This document shows, in pieces, positions 23,931-34,319 of a DNA stretch of 64,000 bases; positions within the stretch are counted from its first letter, which is position 1, and each line of letters starts with the position of its first letter. The notes below the pieces were generated by a model. The model worked only from the letters and a program-made list of their open reading frames with translations, searched no databases and was not told where the DNA came from. Position numbers and translations under genes: made by a program. Source of the stretch: Jejubacter calystegiae (lineage in GTDB: Bacteria; Pseudomonadota; Gammaproteobacteria; Enterobacterales; Enterobacteriaceae); NCBI RefSeq assembly GCF_005671395.1, contig NZ_CP040428.1:3162001-3226000 (forward strand), read 5' to 3'.

Positions 23931-23960
23931 AAAAAACCCCGCCAGAGCGGGGTTTTTTTT
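23931..23960. terminator. bidirectional terminator between matP and ompA
   Basis: A-tract, 6-bp GC stem CCCCGC / GCGGGG with a CAGA loop, then eight T residues. It works in both directions between the convergent matP and ompA genes. Confidence 0.9.
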
Positions 23961-23974
23961 CGAAGCGATGTAAC

Positions 23975-25045
23975 TTAAGCCTGCGGCTGAGATACAACGT
24001 CTTTGACGCCTTTCACTTCGATTTCTACGCGACGATCCGGGGCCAGGCAGTCGATCAGCGCTGCGCGACGCTTAACGTTGTCGCAGGTGTTGCCGGTAAC
24101 CGGGTTAGATTCGCCCATACCCTGTGCAGAGATCTTGTTGGACGGGATACCTTTAGAGATCAGGTAGTCAACAACAGACTGTGCACGACGCTCGGACAGC
24201 TTCTGGTTGTAAGCGTCAGAACCGATGCGGTCGGTGAAGCCCAGAACAACGACGTTACCGTCTTTCGGGTCCAGGTTAGCCAGCTGGGTGTACAGCTGAT
24301 CCAGCGCCTGCTGACCTTCCGGCTTCAGAGAAGCTTTGTTGAAGTTGAACAGAACGTCAGACTTCAGGGTGAAGCGCTTGGTCTGTACCTGCGGAGCCGG
24401 TGCCGGTGCTACAACCGGAGCAGCCTCTTCCTGCTGACCGAAGCGATAGGAAACGCCCAGGCTCAGCATACCGTTGTCCGGACGGGTACCCACAGTGTGA
24501 GCGTCGCCGATGTTGTTGATCCACTGGTATTCCAGACGGGTAGCGATATCACGGGTAACAGCCCACTCGAAACCAGCTGCGTATACCGGGGAAACACCGG
24601 TGTCGTGGTCTTTCAGACGCTCACCAGCGGCGTTTTTCGCAGTAGAGTCTGCGCGCCATACCATACCACCCAGACGGGTATAGATATCCAGATCATCCAG
24701 GATCGGGTAGCTCAGTTTAGCGGTCAGCTGAATACCCTGGGCCTTGAAAGCACCGCTTTCCGGCTTGCCAGTGTATTCCATACGACCCAGCCAGTCGTAA
24801 CCCATTTCGAAAGCAACATACGGGTTAACCTGGTAGCCACCGAATGCACCTGCACCCAGCTGGCTGTCGTGGGTAGAGCCACTACCGATACCAGAGTCAT
24901 AACCATTACCGTAGAAACCAGTATCGTGGTACTGAGACCAGCCCAGTTTCGCACCAGCATACCAGGTGTTATCTTTCGGTGCGGCCTGCGCTACGGTAGC
25001 GAAGCCAGCCAGTGCCACTGCAATCGCGATAGCTGTCTTTTTCAT
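23975..25045 (-). CDS. ompA: outer membrane protein A
   Basis: Abundant outer-membrane protein that anchors the outer membrane to peptidoglycan. 356 residues: Sec signal peptide ([21 protein letters not shown]), eight-stranded beta-barrel (to about residue 195), proline-rich hinge ([11 protein letters not shown]) and the C-terminal OmpA peptidoglycan-binding domain ([16 protein letters not shown]). The start is ATG 25045, preceded by a GAGGCG ribosome-binding site; the frame extends 20 codons into the leader but that part is untranslated in E. coli. Surface loops (for example [18 protein letters not shown]) differ from E. coli. Confidence 0.97.
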   Translation of the reverse strand: MKKTAIAIAVALAGFATVAQAAPKDNTWYAGAKLGWSQYHDTGFYGNGYDSGIGSGSTHDSQLGAGAFGGYQVNPYVAFEMGYDWLGRMEYTGKPESGAFKAQGIQLTAKLSYPILDDLDIYTRLGGMVWRADSTAKNAAGERLKDHDTGVSPVYAAGFEWAVTRDIATRLEYQWINNIGDAHTVGTRPDNGMLSLGVSYRFGQQEEAAPVVAPAPAPQVQTKRFTLKSDVLFNFNKASLKPEGQQALDQLYTQLANLDPKDGNVVVLGFTDRIGSDAYNQKLSERRAQSVVDYLISKGIPSNKISAQGMGESNPVTGNTCDNVKRRAALIDCLAPDRRVEIEVKGVKDVVSQPQA

Positions 25046-25405
25046 TTTTTGCGCCTCGTTATCATCCAAAAAGGCCATAGGCTTCAATATTTTTACGAAG
25101 CCCACGGTTAAATCCTTACCCGGGTCGCTACTCAGATTGTTGCTTTACCGTTCAAAACGGTTATTGCTGAGTAACCCCGGCGTTGTAAAGTCTACAACGT
25201 AGTTGAAAAGTTACAAGTACGCAGCAGGATCTGCGAATACAAAAAACCGCCGCTTTCACATATTTTGTTACATTCTGGGTTGAGGTTTGTGCCCGAACTT
25301 TTCTGATGTATTCCCTCTCAAGCCTTGGCACAGGCGGATTTTCTTCTATTCACAATGACCTGTGACGAAGCGTAAAAAATATTTTAGGACTACTCCTAAA
25401 TTTAC
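25046..25405 (-). promoter_or_regulatory. ompA promoter and long 5' untranslated leader
   Basis: This 360-bp gene-free stretch lies between ompA and sulA. The part next to ompA keeps blocks of the E. coli ompA leader (GGATTTAACCGTG and TTGGATGATAACGAGGCGC, read on the minus strand), which stabilises the mRNA and is the target of small RNAs such as MicA. Further upstream a 7-bp inverted repeat (CGTTGTA, 5 nt, TACAACG) resembles the E. coli promoter region. I see no separate gene here. Confidence 0.7.
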
Positions 25406-25918
25406 TTAATGATACAAACTGGAGTGAATCTTTAGCCCCGTCCGTGGTCTGGAGCCGGGGATAAGGGGGGTTACAGGGCGTAAAATCAGGCCAGTGGTCT
25501 GTCCTTGTGCAGCCGCAAGATTAAGCAAATTGTGCTGTTCGTTGCTCAATTCATGGGGTAGCCAACCAATAACCGCGCTGTAATTTCCTGTGCGCATCGC
25601 CTTCGCCATAGTTTCGATTGTCGTCAGCGGAGCGACCTGGTTAACCTGCATGACTTTACTGAGCGGCAGACCCGCAGACTGCAGCCACTGGCGGCTCAGT
25701 TTCTGGCATGGCGTTAACCAAAGTTGCCAGCGTGACTGCTGCCCAAGCTGCTGTAATAAAGGCAAAAGCATCAGTTCAGTCAAACCGGCACGATCTTCAC
25801 TATAGACCACTTCACTGATAACGCCTGCAAAATGATCGCCATTGTGATGGAAAGCCATCTGTGGGTGAAGGGGGCTTGCCAGGTTCAGTATAGGGTCGTG
25901 AGATGCAGGAAAAGACAT
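25406..25918 (-). CDS. sulA: SOS cell division inhibitor SulA
   Basis: Binds FtsZ and blocks Z-ring formation during DNA damage; degraded by Lon. The 170-residue product has a diverged N-terminus but a conserved core (LISEVVY-like [31 protein letters not shown]) and the C-terminal tail LKIHSSLYH recognised by Lon in E. coli. I start at ATG 25918 (MSFPASHDP), because the longer open frame would read through the LexA site at 25940-25959. Confidence 0.92.
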   Translation of the reverse strand: MSFPASHDPILNLASPLHPQMAFHHNGDHFAGVISEVVYSEDRAGLTELMLLPLLQQLGQQSRWQLWLTPCQKLSRQWLQSAGLPLSKVMQVNQVAPLTTIETMAKAMRTGNYSAVIGWLPHELSNEQHNLLNLAAAQGQTTGLILRPVTPLIPGSRPRTGLKIHSSLYH

Positions 25919-25939
25919 ATTGTATCCAGCCTTATGAGT

Positions 25940-25959
25940 TACTGTATGAATATACAGTA
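25940..25959 (-). promoter_or_regulatory. LexA box of sulA
   Basis: TACTGTATGAATATACAGTA fits the SOS-box consensus CTG-N10-CAG with 4-bp symmetric flanks. It sits just upstream of the sulA start, where LexA represses the gene in E. coli. It differs by only two bases from the LexA box of the prophage dinI homologue at 49067-49086. Confidence 0.92.
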
Positions 25960-26140
25960 ATGCCTGTGCGCGCAAAGATCAACCTCAATTTAGGAAAGCG
26001 TCTCGCAGTTTTGAGCTTCTGTTACCTGCCGGGTGTAAATCATATTGCCCGGGGCGCATAAGTTGCCTATTGTCGATTGTTGTTAATGGAACCGCTAATG
26101 TGTTGGATGTACATTAGTCTTTGATTTTAAGGACAATAAA

Positions 26141-26767
26141 ATGAAAGATTTATGTTATTCGCAGATCGACAGGACGAGGGAAATCCTGTCGCCGCTTGGT
26201 GATATTCAACATCGTGCGCTCTTTGGTGGCTACAGCCTCTACATTGGTGACACCGTATTTGCGATGGTCGCTAAGGGGAACCTTTATCTTCGGGCCTGTG
26301 AGCAGAATGAGCCCTATTTTATTCGGGAACGCCTTCCCACACTGTTGTTTTCCCGGCGGGGCCGCCAGATCTCACTGAAATACTATCTGGTTGGCGAAGC
26401 GCTGTGGCGCGAGCCCGCACAGTTGCTGGCGCTTTCCTGGCAAGCGCTGGATGGCGCCAGGAAAGAGAAAAGGCAGCGCAGACAGGTCACGCGTTTAAAG
26501 GATCTCCCTAATCTTACTTCCGGGCTGGAAAGTATGTTGTGGGTGGTGGGAATTCAGAATATCGAAGCCTTACAGATGATGGGCGCTAAAGCGAGCTGGT
26601 TAGAGCTGCGGCGTATAAATAAAGGCATTGGCGTAAAAGTTCTGCTGGCGCTGGCGGGCGCCATTTGCGGGTTACATGAGGCGGCGCTCCCATCGCAGAT
26701 GCGACAGGAGCTTCAGGAGTGGGGCAGTGAACAAATCAGCTATGATGCGTTTTATTCTGGCAACTGA
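26141..26767 (+). CDS. sxy: CRP-S co-regulator Sxy (TfoX)
   Basis: Cytoplasmic co-activator that, with CRP, turns on competence-type genes at CRP-S sites. 208 residues with an N-terminal TfoX domain (LGDIQHRALFGGYSLYIGDTVFA) and a C-terminal TfoX domain with helix-hairpin-helix character (LKDLPNLTSGLESMLWVVGI). It is divergent from sulA and overlaps the 3' end of yccS by 16 bases. Confidence 0.93.
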   Translation: MKDLCYSQIDRTREILSPLGDIQHRALFGGYSLYIGDTVFAMVAKGNLYLRACEQNEPYFIRERLPTLLFSRRGRQISLKYYLVGEALWREPAQLLALSWQALDGARKEKRQRRQVTRLKDLPNLTSGLESMLWVVGIQNIEALQMMGAKASWLELRRINKGIGVKVLLALAGAICGLHEAALPSQMRQELQEWGSEQISYDAFYSGN

Positions 26768-28902
26768 TGCAACTGCTGCTGCAGCGTTGAAAGCTCCGGC
26801 AGTAGCGCTATCAGCAATCCTATCTGCTGAATCACCAGCGGCTCTTTAGTCCCGGGCGTAGGGTGACTTTTTTCCAGTCGGGCGGTGAGCCGCTCAAGGG
26901 CCTGTCGTAAGCGTTCCACATCGCCGGCATCCGTAAACGTGGGTCTTAATGCCGCGTCCACGTAGCAGACGGCATCATCCAACAGCGCCAGAATTTCCGG
27001 ATGGGCGAGTCGCTCGCGGTGCGCGCCCAGCGTGGAAACATAACTGGTGAGCGTATGATTCAGGCATAGCAGGCGGAAGGCCATCTCCCGGATCTCCGGC
27101 GTAGCCCGGGGTTCAACCGACAGGTTTGAAACCACCGAAGCCAGCTCAGCATCCCGGTTGTGGGCATCGCGTCGGGCGATGCGGTAACCCAACTGGTTAT
27201 CCCGCCCCTGATGGTACTGGGCCATAATGGCGTCCAGGTAGCGACAGTTGGCGTTAAATGCATGCTCCACCACCAGCGGCAGACGCCGGAAGCGCCAGTC
27301 CGGCCAGATAAAGCTGACCGCGGCCCAGGCGATAGCACAGCCAATGAGAGTATCGACAATCCGAGGTAGCGCCACCACAAACCCTTCACCCAGCAGGTTA
27401 AAACACAGCAGTACCAGCATGGTGATAAAGACCGTCGCGTGGGCATACTGGACGTTGCGGAAGGCAAAGAACAGCACGCCGGTAATCACGATAAGCGCGA
27501 GTTGCCCTTCCAGTGACGGCACCAGCCACAGCACAGGCAGGCCGATCGCCACCCCCAGCAGGGTACCGATAATACGCAACGCCAGGCGGCGTCGGGTGGC
27601 GTTATAGTTGGGTTGACACACAAACAGGCTGGTTAGCAGGATCCAGTAGCCGCGCTGCAGGCCGGTTACCTGAATAAAGGCATAGCCCACGCACAGTACG
27701 ATCGACATTCGTACCGCGTGACGAAATAGCGCTGACTCCGGCGTCAGATGGCGACTCAGGCGTAGCCTGATATCGCTAAAGCCGCTAAGACCATCATCGG
27801 AGAGACGGTTTTCGTTAGGATCGGCGGGCATAGCCAGCGCCTGCTCTGACTCAATGGTCGCCAGTTGGGCATCGATAGCCCGTAGGTTGGCTATCAGAAA
27901 GCCAATGGCTTCCCGCTCACGACTGGCGATAGCATTATCCGGTAGCTGGTCAATGGCTGCCTCCAGGCGGGTAAACGCACGCTCGAAACGTGGATCGTGC
28001 TGGTAGGGGGTGCGTAGCAGAATCGAACGGGAAAGCTGCTGACAGGCCAGCGCCTGCATAGAGAGTAAGCGCTGGAAGCGGAACATCAGATCGCTGTGGC
28101 GAAACTTCACCCGCAGCGTCTGATATTGCACATGCGAAGAGCTGGCGCGTTCGTGAATGTCCTGAGCAACAAAATAGTAGTGCAGGGTTCGCCGGGTGCC
28201 GCGCTGGCCCCGATCGCCGCGCAGACGGGTCAACAAAGAAGCTTTGGTCTGATTCAGCGTCTGAACCAGCTCGCCGTTGGCCATCGCCAGGTTAACCAGA
28301 GGCTCCTGGCTTTCGTCTTCGATATCGGGATCGAACTGGCGTGACTTCAGTTCCAGATAGTGGGCCAGTTGCTCATAACAGCGCGCCAGATTGTCCTGCA
28401 GAGGGCGTACCGGGAAGATCAGATGCCCCACCAGGGTCAGCAGGTTGTACCAGATAGCGCCCGCCAGCAGGAGTACTGGCTGCTGGTACCAGTTATCGAA
28501 CAGCGTGATCCCCAACATGGTATAGATGGCGATCAGCAGGGCGCCGAAGGCGATGGTGGCGTAGCGCTGACCCAGACAGCCCAGTAGGATAAAGCCAATG
28601 GTCGAGGTGGTCAGCCCGGCGGCGAACAGCCAGGGCCAGGGAAACAGCAGTTCCACGGAAACCGAGGCGATAAAAAAGCAGATCAAGGTAATCAGCAGGT
28701 TGCGCAGCCTGCCAGCCAGCCGGTCATCCAGATCCGCCAGAGCGGCGGCAACGACTCCCAGGGTGATGGGGATAGTCAGTTTGACTTCGTTAAGCCACCA
28801 GGGCACCAGAGTGGCACCGCTCAGGGCGATAAAAATCCGCAGGTTATAGAGCCAGGTGCTGTTCCATGTGTAGTGGCGCAGCAGGGGACTGAGTTTGGGC
28901 AC
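26752..28902 (-). CDS. yccS: FUSC-family inner membrane protein YccS
   Basis: Polytopic inner-membrane protein of the YccS/YhfK (FUSC) family; function not established. 716 residues: an N-terminal block of about six membrane helices (IFIALSGATLVPWWL onward), a cytoplasmic middle region (about 150-390), a second membrane block (VGYAFIQVTGLQRGYWILLT onward, with FVCQPNYNATRRR), and a cytoplasmic C-terminus. yccF follows it upstream on the same strand 12 bp away. Confidence 0.9.
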   Translation of the reverse strand: MPKLSPLLRHYTWNSTWLYNLRIFIALSGATLVPWWLNEVKLTIPITLGVVAAALADLDDRLAGRLRNLLITLICFFIASVSVELLFPWPWLFAAGLTTSTIGFILLGCLGQRYATIAFGALLIAIYTMLGITLFDNWYQQPVLLLAGAIWYNLLTLVGHLIFPVRPLQDNLARCYEQLAHYLELKSRQFDPDIEDESQEPLVNLAMANGELVQTLNQTKASLLTRLRGDRGQRGTRRTLHYYFVAQDIHERASSSHVQYQTLRVKFRHSDLMFRFQRLLSMQALACQQLSRSILLRTPYQHDPRFERAFTRLEAAIDQLPDNAIASREREAIGFLIANLRAIDAQLATIESEQALAMPADPNENRLSDDGLSGFSDIRLRLSRHLTPESALFRHAVRMSIVLCVGYAFIQVTGLQRGYWILLTSLFVCQPNYNATRRRLALRIIGTLLGVAIGLPVLWLVPSLEGQLALIVITGVLFFAFRNVQYAHATVFITMLVLLCFNLLGEGFVVALPRIVDTLIGCAIAWAAVSFIWPDWRFRRLPLVVEHAFNANCRYLDAIMAQYHQGRDNQLGYRIARRDAHNRDAELASVVSNLSVEPRATPEIREMAFRLLCLNHTLTSYVSTLGAHRERLAHPEILALLDDAVCYVDAALRPTFTDAGDVERLRQALERLTARLEKSHPTPGTKEPLVIQQIGLLIALLPELSTLQQQLHQLPE

Positions 28903-28914
28903 GGTAACCTCGGC

Positions 28915-29361
28915 TTACCGAAACTGACTGCGGGCATTGGCCTCGCGCGCCGCGCGCGCGGTTTCGACAGAGACAACCCGTCGCCCCACCGGCCATAAGG
29001 CGATGGCGGCAATCTTGAAGTTAGCGATACCTACCGGAATACCGATAATGGTCAGACACTGGGCAATGCCCGCAGCAATGTGCATCAGGCACAGCCACCA
29101 GCCAAAGAACACCACCCAGAAGATATTCAGCAGCGTTCCCCCCGCATTCATCAGTGAATTCTTATTACCGGGAGAAAGGAGGTCGACGTGCACCGCCTCG
29201 TTGCCGTAAGGCAGTAATGACAGTTTGGTAATCTCCCAGCAGGAGCGGGTAAGCGGTAGCGTAAAAATCAACAGGATGCTTACCAGCGTCGCCAGCAGCC
29301 AGGAAAGCGTGGTGAAAAATCCACCCAGGACAAAATTGAGAATATTAAGAACGGTGCGCAT
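28915..29361 (-). CDS. yccF: YccF domain inner membrane protein
   Basis: 148-residue protein with two YccF domains (each with a hydrophobic pair of helices: VLGGFFTTLSWLLATLVSIL and NIFWVVFFGWWLCLMHIAAG). Function unknown. I use ATG 29361 (MRTVLNILNFVLGG), the family start, rather than an upstream start in the same frame. It is the first gene before yccS on the minus strand and is divergent from helD. Confidence 0.9.
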   Translation of the reverse strand: MRTVLNILNFVLGGFFTTLSWLLATLVSILLIFTLPLTRSCWEITKLSLLPYGNEAVHVDLLSPGNKNSLMNAGGTLLNIFWVVFFGWWLCLMHIAAGIAQCLTIIGIPVGIANFKIAAIALWPVGRRVVSVETARAAREANARSQFR

Positions 29362-29497
29362 AATCACTCTTACGTTAGCCGAATATCGGCACAATCAATA
29401 ACCACGCCAATTGTAACGCGTTTTTGCCTGGAGCGGGATTTCTCTCACAGGTAAACTGAACGTCTCCATGAGTCACAGGGCAGGATCGAATATCAGC

Positions 29498-31555
29498 ATG
29501 GAATTAAAAGCAACTTCTCTTGGCAAACGCATGGCGCAGCATCCTTACGATCGCGTCCGGCTGTTGAGCGCCGGCGTTGAAGTTTCCGGCGAACGCCATC
29601 AGTACCTCATTCCCTTTAATCAGCTACTGGATATCAACTGTAAACGCGGCCTGGTATGGGGTGAGCTGGAGTTCGTGCTGCCGCAGAATAAAGTAGTGCG
29701 CCTGCATGGCACCGAATGGGGGGAAACCCGCCGTTTTTTCCAGCATCTGCAAAGTGAGTGGCAGAGCTGGAGTGAAGAGATGAGTGACGTTGCCGCAGAG
29801 GTTTTACGTCAGACCCTGGAAGAGCTTGCCGGGCGTGATACAGAGCACTGGCTGAAGCGTGGAGAAATGCAGGCGTTGCAGGAGAAGATCCGCGATGCCT
29901 TTACCGCGCTGCCGCTGCCGCATGAACGTATGGAGGCGTTTGATAACTGCCGGGAACTCTGGCATCAGTGTCAGGCCTGGCTGGAAGAGGGCGAAGCGCG
30001 TCGGCTGGTGATTAATCAGGCATGGACGGAAAGAATGCTTGAGCAATACGCCGAATTTTTTGAACAGGTGGAAAGCTCGCCGCTCAATCCCTCTCAGGCA
30101 CGGGCAGTAGTAAATGGCGAATCTGCGCTATTGGTGCTGGCCGGTGCGGGCAGTGGTAAAACCTCGGTACTGGTGGCCCGTGCTGGCTGGTTGCTGGTAC
30201 GCGGCGAAGCCAGTGCCGACCAGATTTTGCTACTGGCCTTTGGGCGCGATGCGGCCCGCGAAATGGATGAACGTATCGAACAGCGGCTACAGGCCGGAGC
30301 GGAAGGCATAACGGCCCGTACTTTCCACGCGCTGGCGCTGCATATTATCCAGCAGGGAGGGCGTAAAGCGCCTCAGATAAGTACACTGGAGAGCGATAGC
30401 GCCGCGCGCCATACTCTGTTGCTTGAGTGCTGGCGTCAGCAGTGCCGCGAGAAAAAAGCCCAGGCTAAAGGTTGGCGTCAGTGGCTGACGGAAGAGCTGG
30501 AGTGGGAGGTGCCGGAAGGGGAGTTCTGGCAGAATGAGAAACTGGCTCGCCGCCTTGCCGGGCGGCTCGATCGCTGGCTGGGGCTGATGCGAATGCACGG
30601 TGGTAGCCAGGCGCAGATGATTGCCGACTGTCCGGAGCCGCAGCGTGAACGGTTTCAGAGGCGGGTTAAGCTGATGGCGCCGTTGCTGAAGGTATGGAAG
30701 ACGGCGCTGAAGGATGAAGGCGCGGTGGATTTCTCAGGCTTGATTCACCAGGCGATTAACGTACTCGACAAGGGGCGTTTTATCAGCCCCTGGAAACACA
30801 TTCTGGTGGATGAGTTTCAGGATATCTCCCCACAGCGCGCGGCGTTGCTGGCGGCGCTGCGGCGTCAGAATACCCATACCACACTGTTCGCCGTGGGGGA
30901 TGACTGGCAGGCCATTTACCGTTTTAGCGGCGCGGAAATGGCGCTGACCACGGCTTTCACCCACCACTTTGGAGAAGGCGATAGCTGCGCGCTCGATACC
31001 ACCTATCGCTTTAACAGCCGTATCGGCGACATCGCCAACGGCTTTATCCAGCAGAATCCGCATCAGCTGACGAAGCCACTGAACAGCCTGAGCAAGGGGG
31101 ATAAGAAAGCCGTCACCTTGCTGCCGGATGACAAGCTGGAGCCGCTGCTGGATAAGCTCAGCGGTTACGTTAAGCCGGAACAGCGCATTCTGATACTGGC
31201 CCGCTATCATCATCTGCGACCAGCCGTGCTGGAAAAGGCGCAGACTCGCTGGCCGAAACTGCACATCGATTTTATGACCGTTCACGCCAGTAAGGGGCAG
31301 CAGGCGGACTATGTCATTATTCTGGGGCTGCAGGAGGGGAAGGACGGTTTCCCGGCACCGGCGCGCGAGTCGATTATGGAGCAGGCGCTGCTACCGCAGC
31401 CCGAGGATTTTCCCGATGCCGAAGAACGGCGTCTGCTGTATGTGGCGCTGACCCGTGCCCGTCACCGTGTGTGGCTACTGTATAACCGGGATCAGCCATC
31501 GCCGTTTGTGGAGGTGCTTAAAGCGCTGGGTGTCCCGGTGCCGCGTAAGCCCTGA
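29498..31555 (+). CDS. helD: DNA helicase IV
   Basis: Superfamily 1 3'-5' DNA helicase. 685 residues with a YccF-family-linked N-terminal region, Walker A LVLAGAGSGKTSVLVARAGW (motif I), motif II DEFQDISPQRA, and C-terminal motifs VHASKGQQADYV and YVALTRARHRVW. ATG 29498 (MELKATSLGKRMAQHPYDR) matches E. coli HelD exactly in position; ten extra upstream codons in frame are ignored. It is transcribed divergently from yccF. Confidence 0.95.
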   Translation: MELKATSLGKRMAQHPYDRVRLLSAGVEVSGERHQYLIPFNQLLDINCKRGLVWGELEFVLPQNKVVRLHGTEWGETRRFFQHLQSEWQSWSEEMSDVAAEVLRQTLEELAGRDTEHWLKRGEMQALQEKIRDAFTALPLPHERMEAFDNCRELWHQCQAWLEEGEARRLVINQAWTERMLEQYAEFFEQVESSPLNPSQARAVVNGESALLVLAGAGSGKTSVLVARAGWLLVRGEASADQILLLAFGRDAAREMDERIEQRLQAGAEGITARTFHALALHIIQQGGRKAPQISTLESDSAARHTLLLECWRQQCREKKAQAKGWRQWLTEELEWEVPEGEFWQNEKLARRLAGRLDRWLGLMRMHGGSQAQMIADCPEPQRERFQRRVKLMAPLLKVWKTALKDEGAVDFSGLIHQAINVLDKGRFISPWKHILVDEFQDISPQRAALLAALRRQNTHTTLFAVGDDWQAIYRFSGAEMALTTAFTHHFGEGDSCALDTTYRFNSRIGDIANGFIQQNPHQLTKPLNSLSKGDKKAVTLLPDDKLEPLLDKLSGYVKPEQRILILARYHHLRPAVLEKAQTRWPKLHIDFMTVHASKGQQADYVIILGLQEGKDGFPAPARESIMEQALLPQPEDFPDAEERRLLYVALTRARHRVWLLYNRDQPSPFVEVLKALGVPVPRKP

Positions 31556-31556
31556 G

Positions 31557-32015
31557 TTACTTCAGGCGCGACGCGAGATAGCGTTGATAATCCGGAATCA
31601 GGATATCCACGCTGTCGTTAAAGTGTAGAGACTGAATAATAAAGTCAGCGGTGGACAGATTGGTGGCTACCGGAATATTCCAGACCGTGGCCAGTCGCAG
31701 CAGCGCTTTGACATCGGGGTCATGGGGCACGGCGTTGAGCGGATCCCAGAAGAAGATCAGTACGTCAATCTTACCCTCGGATATCAGTGCGCCAACTTGC
31801 TGGTCGCCGCCCATCGGGCCGCTTAGCATGGCATTAACTTCAAGCCCCGTGGCGCGCTGAATCAGATTACCGGTGGTACCGGTGCCATACAGGGTATGTT
31901 TAGCCAGCTGCGCCTTGTGGCGTTCCACCCACTTCATCAGCATCTCTTTACAGTGATCGTGTGCCACCAGGGCGATATGTTTGTGCGGCGCCAGAGTGCG
32001 GGTTGTCAGTTCCAT
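31557..32015 (-). CDS. mgsA: methylglyoxal synthase
   Basis: Converts dihydroxyacetone phosphate to methylglyoxal and phosphate, a bypass of lower glycolysis under phosphate shortage. 152 residues as in E. coli, with [15 protein letters not shown], the phosphate-binding GTGTTGNLI, and catalytic Asp in SGPMGGDQQ. Its stop codon lies 2 bp from the end of the convergent helD. csgI (yccT), which follows mgsA in E. coli, is absent. Confidence 0.96.
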   Translation of the reverse strand: MELTTRTLAPHKHIALVAHDHCKEMLMKWVERHKAQLAKHTLYGTGTTGNLIQRATGLEVNAMLSGPMGGDQQVGALISEGKIDVLIFFWDPLNAVPHDPDVKALLRLATVWNIPVATNLSTADFIIQSLHFNDSVDILIPDYQRYLASRLK

Positions 32016-32165
32016 GTTGGTTTTCCTGCTGTGATCGTTGGACTGGCTACAGCTTACTGGATGCTACCGGTGCTGCAAACGTATGAAATCAAAAAAGCCG
32101 CGGGCGTGGAGAGGTGGCGCGCGGTGTTTTACACTGGTACTCAGCCTAATCGTTTTTGGGAGAGC

Positions 32166-32582
32166 ATGATGACAGACAGTGAAATTAGCCAGATTCTGAC
32201 GGAGACCCGCACCATCGCGCTGGTGGGCGCGAGCGATAAGCCGGATCGCCCCAGCTATCGGGTGATGAAGTACCTGCTGGAACAGGGCTACCGGGTGATC
32301 CCGGTATCGCCAAAGGTCGCCGGTAAAACGCTGCTGGGACAGCAGGGTTACGGCAGCCTGGAAGAGATAGCGGAAAAAATCGATATGGTGGATGTTTTCC
32401 GCAATGCCGAAGCGGCATGGGGGGTGGCGCAAGAGGCTATCGCCATTGGTGCGAAAGTTCTGTGGCTGCAGCTTGGGGTCATTAATGAACAGGCGGCGGT
32501 ACTGGCACGGGAGTCGGGATTACAGGTGGTGATGGATCGCTGCCCGGCTATCGAAATTCCCCGGCTGGGGCTCGAGAAGTAA
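32166..32582 (+). CDS. yccU: CoA-binding domain protein YccU
   Basis: Small Rossmann-fold protein of the CoA-binding family; role unknown. 138 residues, start ATG 32166 (MMTDSEISQILTETRTIALV), with a second ATG next to it. Conserved segments GASDKPDRPSYRVMKYLLEQ and VDVFRNAEAAWGVAQEAIAI match E. coli YccU. Upstream is mgsA, divergent, at 150 bp. Confidence 0.92.
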   Translation: MMTDSEISQILTETRTIALVGASDKPDRPSYRVMKYLLEQGYRVIPVSPKVAGKTLLGQQGYGSLEEIAEKIDMVDVFRNAEAAWGVAQEAIAIGAKVLWLQLGVINEQAAVLARESGLQVVMDRCPAIEIPRLGLEK

Positions 32583-32655
32583 TCGGCGGCGAAAACAGTA
32601 ACCCCCCCGGCCGCCAGTGTGGCGAGCGGGGGGACGGGAGAGGTGGCTGACGCGG

Positions 32656-32973
32656 TTAGTTACGCAAGCGCGGCGCCTGAAGCTGCTGGCGAATCGATGC
32701 AGCCAGTTCGTCCAGCGTCGGTTGTTCCGGGTGCTCATGCTGAAGCTCACCGCTCAGTTGGGCTTCGGCCAGGTAGGTGTGCACTGGCTGACCGTCGTCA
32801 TCTTCCATCACCACGTGGTACCAGGGGGCCGCCCGTAGATCGTCGCTGACGGCCAGTTCATCTGCCGAGGGCTCATCCAGCGAGTAGACGGGATCAATGT
32901 CCACGACTACGCCAAGATAACCCAGCAGCGAGTGGCGTACCTGCTGACCAATACCGAATTTGCTGGCAATCAT
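32656..32973 (-). CDS. hspQ: heat shock protein HspQ
   Basis: Hemimethylated-DNA-binding-family protein; in Enterobacteriaceae it is a heat-shock-induced specificity factor for Lon. 105 residues from ATG 32973 ([20 protein letters not shown]), with GGGAGGTGA as ribosome-binding site. The segment [20 protein letters not shown] is nearly the same as in E. coli. The spacer to yccU has a long C-run/G-run but no U-tract. Confidence 0.94.
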   Translation of the reverse strand: MIASKFGIGQQVRHSLLGYLGVVVDIDPVYSLDEPSADELAVSDDLRAAPWYHVVMEDDDGQPVHTYLAEAQLSGELQHEHPEQPTLDELAASIRQQLQAPRLRN

Positions 32974-33035
32974 CGTCACCTCCCGGGAACACAGGTTATT
33001 CCTCAGATATGAGGGCGGTGCATCCCTTTATCAAG

Positions 33036-34226
33036 TCACATAAGACGGCAGGCAAATCCTTTCAGATACAGCCCCTCCGGGTAGGAGGCGATCACCGGAT
33101 GATCGGCCGCCTGACGGAACTGCTCTATAAATTGTACATCACGACCGGCATCGACGGCGGCATCCGCCACAATTTTCTGGAATAAATCGCTGGCCATCAG
33201 CCCGGAACAGGAGAAGGTCAGTAGAATGCCGCCAGGGTTAAGTAACTGCAATGCCAGTAGATTGATGTCCTTATAGCCGCGGCAGGCGCCGGCAAGCTGG
33301 TTCTTATTTTCGACGAATTTCGGCGGATCCATCACGATAACGTCAAAGGTTTCACCCTGCTCGCGATAGCGACGCAGCAGCTTAAAGACATCGTCGCGAA
33401 CAAACTGCGTGCGGCTGAGATCCTGCTGATTCAGCGTAACGTTCTGACGTGCGATAGCCAGCGCCTCTTCCGAGGTATCCACACTGATAACTTCGCTGCA
33501 GCCACCAAGCAGCGCCGATACCGCAAAACCGCCGGTATAAGAGAAGCAGTTCAGCACTCGCCTATCTTTCACATAGCGACGGGTAGCGAATCGGCTGTCG
33601 CGTTGGTCCAGGTAATAGCCGGTTTTGTGACCCGCTTTAATATCTACCAGCAGCTTCATCCCATGCTCTTCGATGGTCAGCAGGTCCGGGGGCAGTTCGC
33701 CGCATACCGGCCCCTGAGTCAGGGCCATCCCCTCTTTTTTACGCACCGCGACATCGGAGCGATCGTAAATGCTGCAGTCGGGATACAGGCTCTGCAGCGC
33801 GCTCACCAGCGCCGGGCGCTGATATTCGGCGCCGGCAGAGAGCAGTTGCAGTACCAGAAAGTCGCCAAAGCGGTCGATGGTAATACCGGGCAGGCCGTCG
33901 GACTCACCGGCGATCAGGCGGTAGCTGTCAAGGCCGTCACGGGCGGCCAGCCAGTCCCGCCACTGTTGCGCTTTTTGCAGGCGGCGGATAAAGAAGTCGA
34001 TATCCACCGCTTCGTCGTAATCGAAGGTCCAGACCCGGGCGCGGATCTGTGAAGCGGGGGACCAGGCGGCGCGGGCCAGCCAGCCCCCTTTATGGTCCAC
34101 GACATCCACGGTCTCGCCAGGTGAAGCCTTACCCTCCACCCGGGCGATAGCGCCGGAAAAGACCCATGGATGACGGCGCAGCAGCGACTTCTCGCGCCCT
34201 TTGGCTAATACTAAACGTACGCTCAT
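33036..34226 (-). CDS. rlmI: 23S rRNA m5C1962 methyltransferase
   Basis: Methylates C1962 of 23S rRNA with SAM. 396 residues: N-terminal PUA domain ([20 protein letters not shown]), a middle domain, and a C-terminal Rossmann methyltransferase with [18 protein letters not shown] and the motif [13 protein letters not shown]. Length and sequence match E. coli RlmI (YccW). Divergent from acyP. Confidence 0.95.
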   Translation of the reverse strand: MSVRLVLAKGREKSLLRRHPWVFSGAIARVEGKASPGETVDVVDHKGGWLARAAWSPASQIRARVWTFDYDEAVDIDFFIRRLQKAQQWRDWLAARDGLDSYRLIAGESDGLPGITIDRFGDFLVLQLLSAGAEYQRPALVSALQSLYPDCSIYDRSDVAVRKKEGMALTQGPVCGELPPDLLTIEEHGMKLLVDIKAGHKTGYYLDQRDSRFATRRYVKDRRVLNCFSYTGGFAVSALLGGCSEVISVDTSEEALAIARQNVTLNQQDLSRTQFVRDDVFKLLRRYREQGETFDVIVMDPPKFVENKNQLAGACRGYKDINLLALQLLNPGGILLTFSCSGLMASDLFQKIVADAAVDAGRDVQFIEQFRQAADHPVIASYPEGLYLKGFACRLM

Positions 34227-34319
34227 AATATTATGTCTGGCAGAAAGAAAATGGGCGCCATTCTCCCGAGTTCATCGGGGAATTGCAACGCGTTACATCA
34301 GACGAAAGGGAGAAATTGC

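Noticed and set aside
32600-32640. C-run/G-run inverted repeat between yccU and hspQ as a terminator
   Set aside because: A GC-rich hairpin is possible but no T-tract follows on either strand, so intrinsic termination is not supported.
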